This document shows positions 25,389 through 34,589 of a stretch of DNA of 64,000 nt, in pieces. This stretch comes from Aminobacter ciceronei. Lineage in GTDB: Bacteria; Pseudomonadota; Alphaproteobacteria; Rhizobiales; Rhizobiaceae. Numbering within the stretch: position 1 is the stretch's first letter; every line of letters begins with the position of its first letter. Under the pieces are notes generated by a model. The model did no database searches, was not told the DNA's origin, and saw only the letters and a program-made list of their open reading frames with translations. The stretch is from the NCBI RefSeq assembly GCF_014138625.1, contig NZ_JACJHY010000027.1:1-64000 (forward strand), read 5' to 3'. The position numbers were made by a program, and so were the translations under genes.

Positions 25389-25976
25389 CTAGGCTCCGCG
25401 CAAGAGGTGAAGGGCTGCGTATTGCAGCAGCATGATGGTCTTGGCGTCGCAGATGCGGCCGTCGGCAACCATGGCGAGCGCCTCATCGATGCCGATCTCC
25501 AGCACCTCGATGTCCTCACCCTCGCCTTCGTGGCCGCCGCCTTCGGAGATGCGGTCGCCGGGCTCGTAGCGGCCGACGAAGAAGTAGATCCGCTCAGTGA
25601 CGGCGCCGGGGCTCATGAAGGCCTCGAAGACGCGGCGGACGTCGCGGACGCGGAAGCCCGTTTCTTCCTCGGTCTCGGCCCGAATGCGCTCCTCCGGGCT
25701 GGCATTGTCGAGCAGGCCTGCCGGCGTCTCGATCAGCATGTCATCGTAGCCACTGACGAAAGCCGGGTAGCGGAACTGCTTGACGAGAACGACAGTGCAG
25801 CGGACGGAATCATAGAGCAGGATGGTGGCGCCGTTGCCACGATCGTAGGTCTCGCGGCTCTGGAGCTGCCATTCGCCATCATTGCGGCGATACTCGAAGA
25901 CCGTCTTCTTCAACAGATACCAGTCATCGGACAGGACTTTGACATCCTTGACGCGAACGCGATCGGCTATGCTCAT
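25389..25976 (-). CDS. nudK: NudK-like Nudix hydrolase
   Basis: A 195-residue Nudix hydrolase resembling GDP-mannose pyrophosphatase NudK. The Nudix box region reads GLLDNASPEERIRAETEEET followed by G. It has the one-residue-shorter spacing of NudK (GLLDN...RKEAIEETG) and keeps the metal-binding EE pair, while two outer positions (Glu to Ser, Lys to Ala) differ. ETPAG just before the box is also conserved. It starts at ATG 25976. The downstream gene is the DmpA-like peptidase, 5 bp away, and upstream are the 45-bp tandem repeats. Substrate assignment beyond nucleoside diphosphate sugars is uncertain. Confidence 0.82.
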   Translation of the reverse strand: MSIADRVRVKDVKVLSDDWYLLKKTVFEYRRNDGEWQLQSRETYDRGNGATILLYDSVRCTVVLVKQFRYPAFVSGYDDMLIETPAGLLDNASPEERIRAETEEETGFRVRDVRRVFEAFMSPGAVTERIYFFVGRYEPGDRISEGGGHEGEGEDIEVLEIGIDEALAMVADGRICDAKTIMLLQYAALHLLRGA

Positions 25977-26035
25977 CAATGCACCTATGCTGCGGCCCGA
26001 CGAACGCGCCGGGAATCTCGCGAGGCAGCATAGGC

Positions 26036-26191
26036 GGGGCCGCGCTGACGCGCGACTTGGAAATTCTGGCGGGAAGATAAGGGGCCGCGCTGACGCGCGA
26101 CCTGGAAATTCTGGCGGGAAGATAAGGGGCAGCGCTGACGCGCGACTTGGAAATTCTGGCGGGAAGATAAGGGGCCGCGCTGACGCGCGAC
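26036..26191. repeat. 45-bp tandem repeat, 3.5 copies
   Basis: Units start at 26036, 26081, 26126 and 26171, and the last stops after 21 bases. Each begins GGGGCCGCGCTGACGCGCGA and contains GGAAATTCTGGCGGGAAGAT. The copies differ at one or two positions each. A diverged copy may precede them (about 25991-26035). The array fills the space between the amino-acid-binding protein and nudK and contains a small CGCG-CTGA-CGCG stem in each unit. It has no spacers, so it is not CRISPR. Confidence 0.9.
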
Positions 26192-26210
26192 CCCGGGGGG
26201 AGGAAAGCGA

Positions 26211-27224
26211 TCAGCGGACCGGCGGGGCGTACATCAGGCCGCCGGCATTCCACAAGGCGTTGATGCCGCGGTCGATCTTGAGCTCGCTCGACTGGCCGAG
26301 ATTGCGCTCGAAGATCTCGCCGAAATTGCCGACCTTGGAGATAATGTTGTAGCTCCAACGCGGATCGAGACCGAGCTGCTGGCCGCTGTCACCCTCAGCG
26401 CCGAGGAAGCGCTTGATGGCAGGATTATCCGAGGACAGGCCGGCTTCGGCATTGTCCTTGGTGATGCCGAGTTCCTCGGCTTCGAGCAGCGCGAACAGCG
26501 TCCAGCGCACGATGTTGAACCACTTGTCGTCGCCCTGTCGAACGGCAGGCCCGAGCGGCTCCTTGGAGATGATCTCCGGCAGGACGACATAGGCAGCCGG
26601 ATCGGTAAGCTTCAGCCGCTGGGCATAGAGTGCCGAGGCATCCGTCGTGTAGACGTCGCAACGGCCGGTGTCGAAGGCCTTGATGATGCCGTCGGCGGAA
26701 TCGATGACCACCGGCTCGTATTTCATCTTGTGGGTGGAGAAGTAGTCGGCGACGTTCTGCTCGGTGGTCGTGCCCTGCTCGGTACAGACGGTGGCGCCAT
26801 CGAGCTTGAGCGCACTGTCGACGCCAAGAGCCTTGCGGATCATGAAGCCCTGGCCGTCATAATAGGCGGTGCCGACGAAACGAATGCCGAGGCTGGAATC
26901 GCGCGACAGCGTCCAGGTGGTCTGGCGCGACAGCACGTCGACACCACCGGACTGCAGCGCGGTGAAACGCTCCTTGGTCGACAGCGGCACGTAGCTGACC
27001 TTCTCCGGATCGCCGAGCACGGCGGCGGCTACGGCGCGACAGAAGTCGATGTCGAAGCCTGACCATTTGCCGGCATCGTCGGGCGCCGAGAAACCGGCGA
27101 CGCCCTGGCTAACGCCGCAGGTGAGCTTGTCACGCTGCTTGACGATGTCGAAGGTGTCGGCCGCTGCCGGAATGGTCATCGCGGCCGAGCCCAGCAATAG
27201 TGCCGTTGCAAAAATTGTCCTCAT
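26211..27224 (-). CDS. polar amino-acid ABC transporter, periplasmic binding protein (AapJ/BztA-like)
   Basis: A 337-residue family 3 solute-binding protein, of the size of AapJ/BztA general amino-acid binders. A Sec signal peptide (TIFATALLLGSAAMTIPAAA) is followed by KLTCGVSQGVAGFSAPD, GFDIDFCRAVAAAVLG, RFTALQSGGVDVLSRQTTWT in parts, and FNIVRWTLFALLEAEELG. I chose the ATG at 27224 because AGGGAGG precedes it. No permease or ATPase genes adjoin it, so it probably feeds a transporter encoded elsewhere. It lies 122 bp downstream of the large kinase/PLP fusion on the same strand, which suggests a linked amino-acid substrate. Confidence 0.9.
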   Translation of the reverse strand: MRTIFATALLLGSAAMTIPAAADTFDIVKQRDKLTCGVSQGVAGFSAPDDAGKWSGFDIDFCRAVAAAVLGDPEKVSYVPLSTKERFTALQSGGVDVLSRQTTWTLSRDSSLGIRFVGTAYYDGQGFMIRKALGVDSALKLDGATVCTEQGTTTEQNVADYFSTHKMKYEPVVIDSADGIIKAFDTGRCDVYTTDASALYAQRLKLTDPAAYVVLPEIISKEPLGPAVRQGDDKWFNIVRWTLFALLEAEELGITKDNAEAGLSSDNPAIKRFLGAEGDSGQQLGLDPRWSYNIISKVGNFGEIFERNLGQSSELKIDRGINALWNAGGLMYAPPVR

Positions 27225-27244
27225 CATTTCCTCCCTCTGGTGTT

Positions 27245-27338
27245 GAGGCAAAGCCTCTGCTTGCCGCCGGCGCGATGGCGCCGGAAGTCGGTGAATTCCC
27301 CTGTCGTTAATTCCCTCCGCGCGAGATTTTCCGCGCGG
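27245..27338. other. three hairpins between the fusion gene and the binding-protein gene
   Basis: The stems are GAGGC-AAA-GCCTC (27245-27257), CCGGCGC-GATG-GCGCCGG (27267-27284) and CCGCGCG-8 nt-CGCGCGG (27317-27338). They lie in the 122-bp spacer and lack a T run. They could act as a partial terminator or as mRNA-stability elements that set the higher level of a binding protein relative to the upstream gene. Confidence 0.45.
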
Positions 27339-27346
27339 GTCCTGAG

Positions 27347-30300
27347 CTATGCGCCTTCGACTGACGCCGCGGCGAACGCCTCCTCGAGCACGCCGACGAG
27401 ATGGTCGGCATCGGCGCGGCTGAAGATCATCGGCGGACGCATCTTGAGCACATTGTCGTGTGGGCCCTCGGTGCCGATCAAGACGCCACGGGCGCGGGCG
27501 CCGTCATTGACCTTGCGGGCGAAGGCGGTCGCCGGCGCCTTGGTCTTGCGGTCGGTGACCAGCTCGACGCCGAGGAACAGCCCCTGACCCCTGACGTCGC
27601 CGATGACCTCGTAGCGCTGCTGCATCTCCCTGAAGCGCGCGACGAGATAGGCCCCGACATCGGCGGCATTGTCGCGTAGGCGATCGCGCTCGATGACGTC
27701 GAGCACGGCGAGGCCTGCGGCACAGGACACCGGGTTGCCGCCGAAGGTGTTGAAATACTCCATGCCGTTGTTGAAGCGGTCGGCGATCTCGCGCGTGGTG
27801 ACCAATGCCGACATCGGGTGGCCGTTGCCGATCGGCTTGCCCATGGTGACGATGTCGGGGGTAACGCCTTGCGTCTCGAAGGCCCACCAGTGGCTGCCGA
27901 CACGGCCGAAGCCGACCTGTACTTCGTCGGCGATGCAGAAGCCGCCGGCGGCACGGACCATGGCGTAGACTTCCTTGAGATATCCCTCGGGGAGAAACAC
28001 CTGGCCGGCGACGCTGGGGATGGATTCGGCGATGAAGAAGGCCGGCGCGCGACCCTTTGTGCGTATCGTCTCGATCTGCTCGGCGATGCTTTCGGCGAAA
28101 CGCCTGGCATGCTCTTCGACCGGCCAATCATCCGGCGCGTGGTAGCTGTCGGGGATGGTTGCCTCGAAGACATGGGCCGGCCGGCCCTTGCCGCCCTTGC
28201 GTTTGTATTTATAGGGACTGAGGTCGATCAGCTCCTGGGTGGTGCCATGATAGGCCCAGTCGAGCACCAGCGCGTCGTTGCTGCCGGTCAAGGTGCGCGA
28301 CATGCGCAGCGCAAGTGAATTGGCCTCGCTGCCGGAACAGGCGAAGGAGGCGACCGACAGGCCCTCGGGCAAGGTCGCAGTCAGTCGCTCGGCATAAGTG
28401 ACGATGGCGTCGTGCAGGTAGCGCGTGTTGGTGTTGAGTCTTGCTGCCTGGGTGGCGATCGCCTCGACGACATCGGGATGGGCGTGGCCGAGGTGGCAGA
28501 CATTGTTGAAGCAATCGAGATAGGCGCGGCCGCGGTCATCGATCAGCCAGGCGCCCTCGCCGCGCACGAACTTTATCGGATCGGAATAGGAGATCGACAG
28601 GTTGGGCAGCAGCGAGGCTTTCCGCGCGGCGACGATCTCGGGGCGGGTGCGGCCGGTCTGGTGAAAGGTCTCGGGCGGGATGCCGGCAAGCGTTGCGGCA
28701 TCCGGGAACAGCTCGGCCCAGACGTCGAGATAACGCGCCTCGCCGACGCCGAGGATGTCACGAGCGGCGAGATCAGGGTCGGTCGAGATCTGGAAATGCA
28801 GATGCGGCGCCCAGCCGCCGTTCTCGGTCGGTGCGCCCATTTCGCCGACGAGCGCGCCGGCTTCGAGCGTCTCGCCCGGCTTCAGGCGGGCCATCGCCTC
28901 ATGCGCCATGTGACCCCACAGCGTGACGAAGGGCGGGCAGCCTTCAGGCGTGTGCTCCAGCGCGATCAGGCAGCCATAGCCGAGCGGGTCTTCCTCGATC
29001 TCGACGCTTTTGACCGTGGCGGCGAGCGGCGTGTAGACCTTGGTGCCTGCCGGCAAAAACAGGTCGAGGCCAAGATGGTGGACCCGGCGGGCGCCTTCGA
29101 CGAAGCGCGACCAGAAGATGTCGGAGGTGTAGACCGTGCGTGCCTCGCCCCAGGGGCCGATGCCGAGCTCGACACCGTGCTCGGCGCACCAGGAATCCCA
29201 CCAGGCGGTGGCCTTGTCGGGCTCCTGGCCGGCCGAAGTGGTCGTCATCGGATGAGCCGGATCGCCATAGGGCACCAGCGCCTTGACCAGGGTTGCCGGG
29301 TGACGATCGAGCACCGGTGCAAAACTCTTCCTGTTGGCCTCGATCCAGGCGGTGACGGCGCGGGCACCTGATACCGCGTCGAAGCCGCAGGCGTGGCGCA
29401 GGATGGCGGTGGCGAAACGGCGGTTCATCGCGCCAAGGCGGCGCAGCAGCCGCCAGGCCGGCGCCTCCGAGATGGCGAGATAAGGATTGTCGCCGGTCTT
29501 GTCCTTGCGCTGCGCCGACAGCGTGACCGAGATGACCAGGCGCATGGCGATGAGGTCGAACAGGAGATCGAGCTCTTCTTCGCGCAGCGGATATTCGGCA
29601 TGGAAGCCGGCGGCCAGGGTCGCCGCGGCGCCGATCGGGTCCGAGACATCGAGGATCGAATAGGCGCAGGCGACCGCGACTTCGGCGATCACAGGCGAAT
29701 GGAGCGCGTCGCCGAAATCGATGATGCCGGCAACCCGGTCGTGGTCGTCCTCATCGACGAGCACGTTCCAGTCATTGGCGTCATTGTGGATGACCTGGGC
29801 ACGCAGGCCGGCGAGACGGGGTGCCACGGCGACGTCGAAATGGTCGAGCAGGCGGCGCAAAAGCGCGCGGTCGGCGACATCGGGAACATGGTGCAGGCGT
29901 TGGCGCGCGGCACCGGCCTGGCGGATGTCCCAGTCGAAGCTCCTGATCGCGCCGGGATGGATGAAGCCCTGCAGCGCGCCGTCGAGCCGGCCGAGCGCGC
30001 GGCCGAGATTTTCGAGCAGCTTCGGGGTGCGCGCCGCTTCGGCCAGCGGCAGGCCCGGCAGCCAGGACACCAGCCGCAGCGCATGGCGCTCGCCCGAGGC
30101 ACCGGTCGCTTCCGAGAGCGCCGCACCGTCGGCGGACGGCTTGAGGCGGGGAGCGGCGACGCCCGAGCGCGCGAGATGATCGAGCAAGGCGACCTGAAAT
30201 TCGCTTTCGGAGGCCGGCTCGCTGGCATTGATGATTTTGAGAATCCACTGGGCGCCGTCGTCGGCCGAGAGCTTGAAGTTCTGGTCGCGCTCGCTGTCGA

Positions 30301-30397
30301 GGGCTGCGACGCGCCCACTCACGCCAAACCGGCTCGAAGCCAGGTCGGCGGCCTCGCCAAAGGAGAATGCAGGCGCGGGATGGGTCACGTCGGTCAT
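27347..30397 (-). CDS. APH-like kinase / M23-like / class III PLP enzyme fusion
   Basis: A 1016-residue three-domain protein. Residues 1-350 form an aminoglycoside-phosphotransferase (APH) kinase fold with [10 protein letters not shown] (catalytic Asp206) and IIDFGD. Residues 420-560 form an M23/LytM-like domain keeping H441-x3-D445 and H532-x-H534. Residues 600-1016 form a class III PLP domain with the Schiff-base Lys854 in [10 protein letters not shown] and [11 protein letters not shown]. Animal relatives of the outer domains are the separate hydroxylysine kinase (AGPHD1) and ethanolamine-phosphate or phosphohydroxylysine phospho-lyases (AGXT2L1/2). A coupled kinase and phospho-lyase for an amino alcohol or hydroxy amino acid is therefore likely. 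The M23 domain's role is unknown. It is divergent from an Lrp-type gene. Confidence 0.88.
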   Translation of the reverse strand: MTDVTHPAPAFSFGEAADLASSRFGVSGRVAALDSERDQNFKLSADDGAQWILKIINASEPASESEFQVALLDHLARSGVAAPRLKPSADGAALSEATGASGERHALRLVSWLPGLPLAEAARTPKLLENLGRALGRLDGALQGFIHPGAIRSFDWDIRQAGAARQRLHHVPDVADRALLRRLLDHFDVAVAPRLAGLRAQVIHNDANDWNVLVDEDDHDRVAGIIDFGDALHSPVIAEVAVACAYSILDVSDPIGAAATLAAGFHAEYPLREEELDLLFDLIAMRLVISVTLSAQRKDKTGDNPYLAISEAPAWRLLRRLGAMNRRFATAILRHACGFDAVSGARAVTAWIEANRKSFAPVLDRHPATLVKALVPYGDPAHPMTTTSAGQEPDKATAWWDSWCAEHGVELGIGPWGEARTVYTSDIFWSRFVEGARRVHHLGLDLFLPAGTKVYTPLAATVKSVEIEEDPLGYGCLIALEHTPEGCPPFVTLWGHMAHEAMARLKPGETLEAGALVGEMGAPTENGGWAPHLHFQISTDPDLAARDILGVGEARYLDVWAELFPDAATLAGIPPETFHQTGRTRPEIVAARKASLLPNLSISYSDPIKFVRGEGAWLIDDRGRAYLDCFNNVCHLGHAHPDVVEAIATQAARLNTNTRYLHDAIVTYAERLTATLPEGLSVASFACSGSEANSLALRMSRTLTGSNDALVLDWAYHGTTQELIDLSPYKYKRKGGKGRPAHVFEATIPDSYHAPDDWPVEEHARRFAESIAEQIETIRTKGRAPAFFIAESIPSVAGQVFLPEGYLKEVYAMVRAAGGFCIADEVQVGFGRVGSHWWAFETQGVTPDIVTMGKPIGNGHPMSALVTTREIADRFNNGMEYFNTFGGNPVSCAAGLAVLDVIERDRLRDNAADVGAYLVARFREMQQRYEVIGDVRGQGLFLGVELVTDRKTKAPATAFARKVNDGARARGVLIGTEGPHDNVLKMRPPMIFSRADADHLVGVLEEAFAAASVEGA

Positions 30398-30471
30398 GGT
30401 CTATCCGGAATTGCTGTAACTGGAGCTTGGCACGGGCCGAAAAATCGGGCATCCGGCAAAGCGTCGGTTGC

Positions 30472-30501
30472 ACCGGCACTATGACTGCATGGACCGGCAC
30501 T
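30472..30501. promoter_or_regulatory. direct repeat ACCGGCACT spaced two helical turns (candidate Lrp-type operator)
   Basis: ACCGGCACT is found at 30472-30480 and 30493-30501, 21 bp centre to centre, so both lie on the same DNA face. It lies 27-56 bp before the Lrp-type start and about 75-100 bp from the divergent fusion gene start. It is consistent with oligomeric Lrp binding, though it is not a proven site. Confidence 0.4.
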
Positions 30502-30527
30502 TTAACGGCACCGATCGGAACGGGGCG

Positions 30528-30965
30528 ATGAAGGAACTCGACGCCAAGGACAGGGACATTCTGGGCATCCTGTCGAAGGAAGCGCGCATCCCGCTGAAGA
30601 CGCTTGCCGGGCGCATCGGGCTCTCCCGCAGTGCGACCAGCGAACGCGTCGCGGCGCTGGAAAAGAGCGGCGTCATCCGCGGCTATCGCGCCGATATCGG
30701 CCAGATGGACAGCAACCTGGTCTCGGCCTTCCTGATGGTGACGCTGGTCTCGACGCCGTCGATGGGGGTGCTCGACCAGTTGGCACGCTATTCGGAGGTG
30801 CGGCGGGTATCGTCGGTAACAGGTCAGCTCGACCTGATGGTCGAGGTCGAGGTGCCGTCGATCGACCGGCTGAACACGCTGCGCGACATCATCGCCACCC
30901 ATCCGAGCGTGCAGGACCTGACGACGCTGATCGTGCTGCGCCGGGACATCGAGCGGCGGGAGTAG
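30528..30965 (+). CDS. Lrp/AsnC-family regulator
   Basis: A 145-residue regulator. The N-terminal helix-turn-helix is LDAKDRDILGILSKEARIPLK followed by LAGRIGLSRSATSERVAALE (given in pieces within the usual order), and the RAM ligand domain carries VSSVTGQLDLMVEVEVPS with the typical G-x-x-D-L/Y motif. ATG 30528 is chosen because family proteins start just before LDxxDxxIL; a TTG at 30468 and an ATG at 30489 are in frame but give an unconserved extension. It is divergent from the kinase/PLP fusion, which is the natural target: Lrp-type regulators commonly control the adjacent amino-acid catabolic gene. Confidence 0.87.
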   Translation: MKELDAKDRDILGILSKEARIPLKTLAGRIGLSRSATSERVAALEKSGVIRGYRADIGQMDSNLVSAFLMVTLVSTPSMGVLDQLARYSEVRRVSSVTGQLDLMVEVEVPSIDRLNTLRDIIATHPSVQDLTTLIVLRRDIERRE

Positions 30966-31001
30966 CCGGCGGCATCGGATGCCGCCGGCAGTCAGGGCTG
31001 A

Positions 31002-32057
31002 TCAAGCGGCCTGCAAGGCGCGCCGGAGCGCCGATTTCCAGCCGGCGATGAAGGCTGCGGAAACGCGCGCTTCAGGAACCATGGCGTCGAAGCCGTGATA
31101 GGCGCCCGGCACGACCGACAACTCGACCGGCACGCCGGCCTCGACGAGTCGCCCGGCAAAGGCCATCGATTCCCTGGCGAACAGGTCGAGCATGCCGACG
31201 CCGATCCAGGTCTCGGGAAGCCCGTGCAGGTCCTTTGCCCGCGCGGGAACGGCGCCCTCGGGTGCGTGCTCCATCACCGGCTTGCGCCCGAGCACCGAGG
31301 CCCAGCCGAAGGCATTGGACTGCCAGTTCCAGATGAACGTGCCGAGGTGGGCCGGCGGCTGATGCAAGGCGGTACGGTCGTCGAGCATGGGGTAGCGCAA
31401 GGCCTGGAAGCGGAGGGGCAGTTCGCCACGGTCGCGCGCCCGGAGCGAGACGGCAGCGGCGAGGCCGGCGCCGGCACTTTCGCCGAGCAAGGCGATACGG
31501 CTCGGGTCGATGCCAAGCTCGCTGGCCGAGCGATGCATCCATTCGAGCGTCGCGTAGGCGTCATCGAAGCCGGCCGGGAACGGATGTTCGGGCGCCAGGC
31601 GGTAGTCGACAGACACGATGACGGCGCCGAGCTCGGTTGCAAGCTGTTGCAGTTCCTGAATGACCACCTCCGGCTTGCCGACGACGAGGCCGCCGCCATG
31701 GATATGCAGGATCGCCGGCTTGGCGGCTGCCTGCGGCGCGGGGTCGAGGACGACGACGCGCAGGCGGGGATTGCCGGCGCCGCCTGGGATGAACCGGTCC
31801 CGCGGCTGGATCGCCGGCAATGGCAGCGCCGGCGGGAACTGGGCGCCGCGCACCGCCTGGAGAGTGTCCATGCCGAGATCGAGCGGTGGGATGTGATCGA
31901 GGATCGGGCGCAGCTCGGGATCGACGAGGTCAAGCGGATCGATGGCGGCACCAGCCGCTGGTCCGACTGTCGGCGATGCCGCTTCGGCGCGCGCGCCTGT
32001 TGCAAGCATGAGAGCGGAAAAGGACATGGCGGCGAGTTCCCTGCGATTGAGGTGCAT
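31002..32057 (-). CDS. exported alpha/beta hydrolase (HSL/lipase-esterase family)
   Basis: A 351-residue esterase. The N-terminus NRRELAAMSFSALMLATGARA carries a twin Arg pair and hydrophobic stretch, resembling a Tat signal with cleavage near AEA. The oxyanion motif HIHGGGLVVG and nucleophile motif LGESAGAGLA define the hormone-sensitive-lipase subgroup; GMLDLFARES holds the Asp and GAYHGFD the His. The true start is ATG 32057 behind CAGGAGACC. The frame runs open further upstream into out-of-frame sequence of the MFS gene, which would wrongly give an 834-residue fusion. It is co-directional with that MFS gene, with 26 bp between them. The ester substrate is unknown. Confidence 0.85.
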   Translation of the reverse strand: MHLNRRELAAMSFSALMLATGARAEAASPTVGPAAGAAIDPLDLVDPELRPILDHIPPLDLGMDTLQAVRGAQFPPALPLPAIQPRDRFIPGGAGNPRLRVVVLDPAPQAAAKPAILHIHGGGLVVGKPEVVIQELQQLATELGAVIVSVDYRLAPEHPFPAGFDDAYATLEWMHRSASELGIDPSRIALLGESAGAGLAAAVSLRARDRGELPLRFQALRYPMLDDRTALHQPPAHLGTFIWNWQSNAFGWASVLGRKPVMEHAPEGAVPARAKDLHGLPETWIGVGMLDLFARESMAFAGRLVEAGVPVELSVVPGAYHGFDAMVPEARVSAAFIAGWKSALRRALQAA

Positions 32058-32083
32058 ATTGGTCTCCTGAGATTTGACGTGGA

Positions 32084-33506
32084 TTACCGGCCGGCCGAAG
32101 CGGCCCGGCCCGACGACGTGGAAAAGAGGAAGAAGCCGGCGATCGCACCGGCAAGCAGGATGACGGCGGCCGAGGTGAAGGTCGTCGCGTGAGCCGCGGC
32201 TCCCGCCGGCACCGTGGCGGTGACTGATATCAGCAGGGCGAGGATCGAGGCGCCGCCCATCTGGAGCGAAGTGTTGGTGAGCCCGGAGACCATGCCGGCC
32301 TCGCCCTTGCGGACCGAGGCGGTTGCCGCCTCGGTCAGGCTGACAAAGGAGAATGACGAGCCGAAGCCGCCGATGGCAAAGGCTGCGATGGTGAGCAGCA
32401 GATAGGGCTCCCCCGCAGCCACCGGCAGGAACGACAGGGCGAAGGACGACAGGCTCATCAGGGCAAAACCCAGGGCGGCAATGCCGCGCGGCGCCATGTA
32501 GCCCATGGCAAGAGGTGCGAGGCGGGCACCGACGATCGAAGCCAGTGCGAAGGGCAGGAACAGCAAGCCCGGTTTCGAGCGCCTCGAGCCCGCGCAGCTG
32601 CTGGAAGTAGAGCGAGCCGAAGAACAGCGAGGTCAGCGGACCAGCGGAGTGGATGAAGATCAGGGCATTGGCGACGGCGACCGGGCGGTTGCGCAGGGTG
32701 GCGAGGTCAAGCAGCGGTGCTGCGCTTCGGCACTCGATGAGGACGAACAGGACGAGCAGAACGGCGGCGGCGAGCCACAAGCCAAGGGTGCTTGGCGTCG
32801 GGTGCGATGTCTGCGCAATGGCAAGGGTGAGCGCACCGAAGCCGAGCGTCGCGGTGGCGGCGCCAGCCCAATCCATCGGCCCGGACGGGGCCTGGCCGTC
32901 GCCGGCCGCGCCAGCGGCGCGCCTTGTGGCCCAGGCCATGACAAGGCCGAGCGGAACATTGATCAATAGCGCCGACGACCAGCCGAAGGTGCTGGTGAGC
33001 AGGCCGCCGAGCAACGTTCCCGAGGCGACGCCGACGGTGGCCGAGGAGGCAAACAGGCCGAGCGCCCGCAGCCGTGCCGGACCGGAAGGGTAATACAAGG
33101 TCAGCGAGGCGAGCGAGTTGGCGGCAAGCAAGGCGGCACCGGCACCTTGCAGCGCACGAGCGGCGATCAACATCGACATCGAGACGCTGTACGCGCCGAT
33201 CAACGAAGACAGCGCGAAGACGACCGCGCCGGCGGCGAACATGCCGCGGTGGCCGAGACGGTCGCCTGCCCTGCCGGCCAGCAGCAGCAAGCCGCCGAAG
33301 GCCAGGGCATAGGCGTTGAAGACCCATTGCAGGTCGCGCTCGGTGGCGTCGAACGCTTGCGCCAGCGCGGGGCCGGCAACCATGAGGACGACGGCATCGA
33401 TGACCACCAGGAACTGGGCGCCGCAGATGATGAGGAGCATCAGCGACGCGGGTTGTGCCGGCGTGCCGGCTTCGGGTGAGGAGGAATGGGGAAACATCTG
33501 GTTCAT
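32084..33506 (-). pseudogene. MFS transporter (DHA2/EmrB-like), frameshifted
   Basis: The first two thirds (start 33506) form a normal MFS drug-efflux N-terminus: WVFNAYALAFGGLLLLAGRAG, RLGHRGMFAAG and RALQGAGAALLAANSLASL. Near 32565-32580 the frame breaks. The remainder (LFLPFALASIVGAR ... FSTSSGRAASAGR, stop at 32084) continues the protein in another frame. One extra base in ACCGGGCTTGCTG accounts for it. Whether this is a real mutation or an error in the sequence cannot be told. Predicted intact length is about 473 residues. It is divergent from a LysR gene across 60 bp, the classic regulator-pump pair. Confidence 0.75.
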
Positions 33507-33520
33507 GGAGACAAGATAGA

Positions 33521-33541
33521 TTATCTCCTTTACACTGATAA
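33521..33541. promoter_or_regulatory. LysR-type operator (TTATC-N11-GATAA)
   Basis: TTATC (33521-33525), 11 bases, and GATAA (33537-33541) form an exact T-N11-A inverted repeat, the hallmark of LysR-family binding sites. It is centred in the 60-bp spacer between the divergent MFS and LysR starts and would overlap both promoters. Confidence 0.65.
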
Positions 33542-33566
33542 TTTGCCAAATCTGGAATGACTATCC

Positions 33567-34541
33567 ATGAATAGAAATAATGAGCCTGACCGCGCCGGCG
33601 CTACCAGGGATGAGCGGCTGCCACCGGTCGAGGCCGTGGTGATCTTCACCCGCGTGGCCGAGACCGGCAGCTTCACTGCCGCGGCACGCTCGATGGGACT
33701 TCCGCTGGCAACCGTCAGCAAGCGCGTGGCCGAGCTCGAGGAGCATCTCGGCGTCACGCTGATTGCGCGGACAACACGGCGATCCTCGCTGACCGAGCCG
33801 GGCAAGCGATTCCTGACCCATGGCCAGCTGATCGTCGATGCCTTGCAACGCGCCGCCGACGAAGCGGCACAGGCGGTGGCGGAACCGTCGGGGCGGCTGC
33901 GGCTGACGATGTCGACGGTGCTGGTCGAGGCCGGGCTGGGACGGCTGATCGCGCGCTTCGTCGCCGCCAACCCGAAGCTGCGCTGTGAGATCGACGTCTC
34001 CGACCGTTATGTCGACCTGGTCGCGGAGGGCTACGATCTCGCCATCCGTGTCGGCAGGCTCAAGGACTCGACGCTGATCGCCAGGAAGATCGGCAGCACC
34101 GAAGCCTCGATGTTTGCCGCGCCGTCATTGGTCGCCGAGCGAGGCCTGCCGTCAGACCCCAAGGCGCTTGACGCCTATCCGCTGATCGGCGAGCAGATTT
34201 CGCCGTCGGACACGCAGCAATGGCTGCTGCATCATGCGACGCAGAAACCGGCGAAGATTGAGTTCAAGCCGCGCATGTCGGCCAACAATGTACGTGCCAT
34301 CGCCGAGGCAATCGAGGCGGGACTTGGAATCGGGCGGCTGCCGACATTCGTCGGACGGAGGATGGCCGAGCATGGCCTGGCCGTGCCGGTGCTGCCGGAA
34401 TGGGCCGGGCCCGGGCTCGACATTTCGCTGGTCTATGCCGCGCATCGCGGCATGTTGCCGGGCGTGCGGCTGTTGATCGACCAGTTGAGCCGCGAGGCGG
34501 GCTCGCTGCTCCCAGGCCACGCGGCGCTGGCCGCGCGGTGA
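33567..34541 (+). CDS. LysR-family regulator of the adjacent efflux/hydrolase genes
   Basis: A 324-residue LysR protein. The helix-turn-helix is GSFTAAARSMGLPLATVSKRV, followed by LEEHLGVTLIARTTR, the CrgA-like branch. The effector domain has the LVAEGYDLAIRVG hinge and an IGRLPTFVG loop. It begins with a Asn/Arg-rich 18-residue extension. It is divergent from the MFS/esterase genes, with the T-N11-A operator in between, so it most likely regulates them. It is followed by the deformylase-like gene 48 bp downstream. Confidence 0.88.
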   Translation: MNRNNEPDRAGATRDERLPPVEAVVIFTRVAETGSFTAAARSMGLPLATVSKRVAELEEHLGVTLIARTTRRSSLTEPGKRFLTHGQLIVDALQRAADEAAQAVAEPSGRLRLTMSTVLVEAGLGRLIARFVAANPKLRCEIDVSDRYVDLVAEGYDLAIRVGRLKDSTLIARKIGSTEASMFAAPSLVAERGLPSDPKALDAYPLIGEQISPSDTQQWLLHHATQKPAKIEFKPRMSANNVRAIAEAIEAGLGIGRLPTFVGRRMAEHGLAVPVLPEWAGPGLDISLVYAAHRGMLPGVRLLIDQLSREAGSLLPGHAALAAR

Positions 34542-34589
34542 CTTTCGCGCTATGCGGCTGCCGAGCGCTGCCCGAGGCGGAGACCTGAC

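Noticed and set aside
26036-26191. Possible CRISPR array
   Set aside because: The units are contiguous 45-bp copies without spacers, and no cas genes are near.
25924-26358. Minus-strand open frame with a repeated peptide
   Set aside because: It is mostly antisense of the binding-protein gene plus the tandem repeat, with no start signal or domain.
28412-29371. Long plus-strand open frame opposite the fusion gene
   Set aside because: Mirror frame of a GC-rich gene; its composition (Asp/Gly/Ala/Arg) is typical of antisense shadows.
31002-33506. MFS-esterase fusion protein of 834 residues
   Set aside because: The joint is out-of-frame MFS sequence; the real MFS C-terminus and a separate esterase start are both visible.
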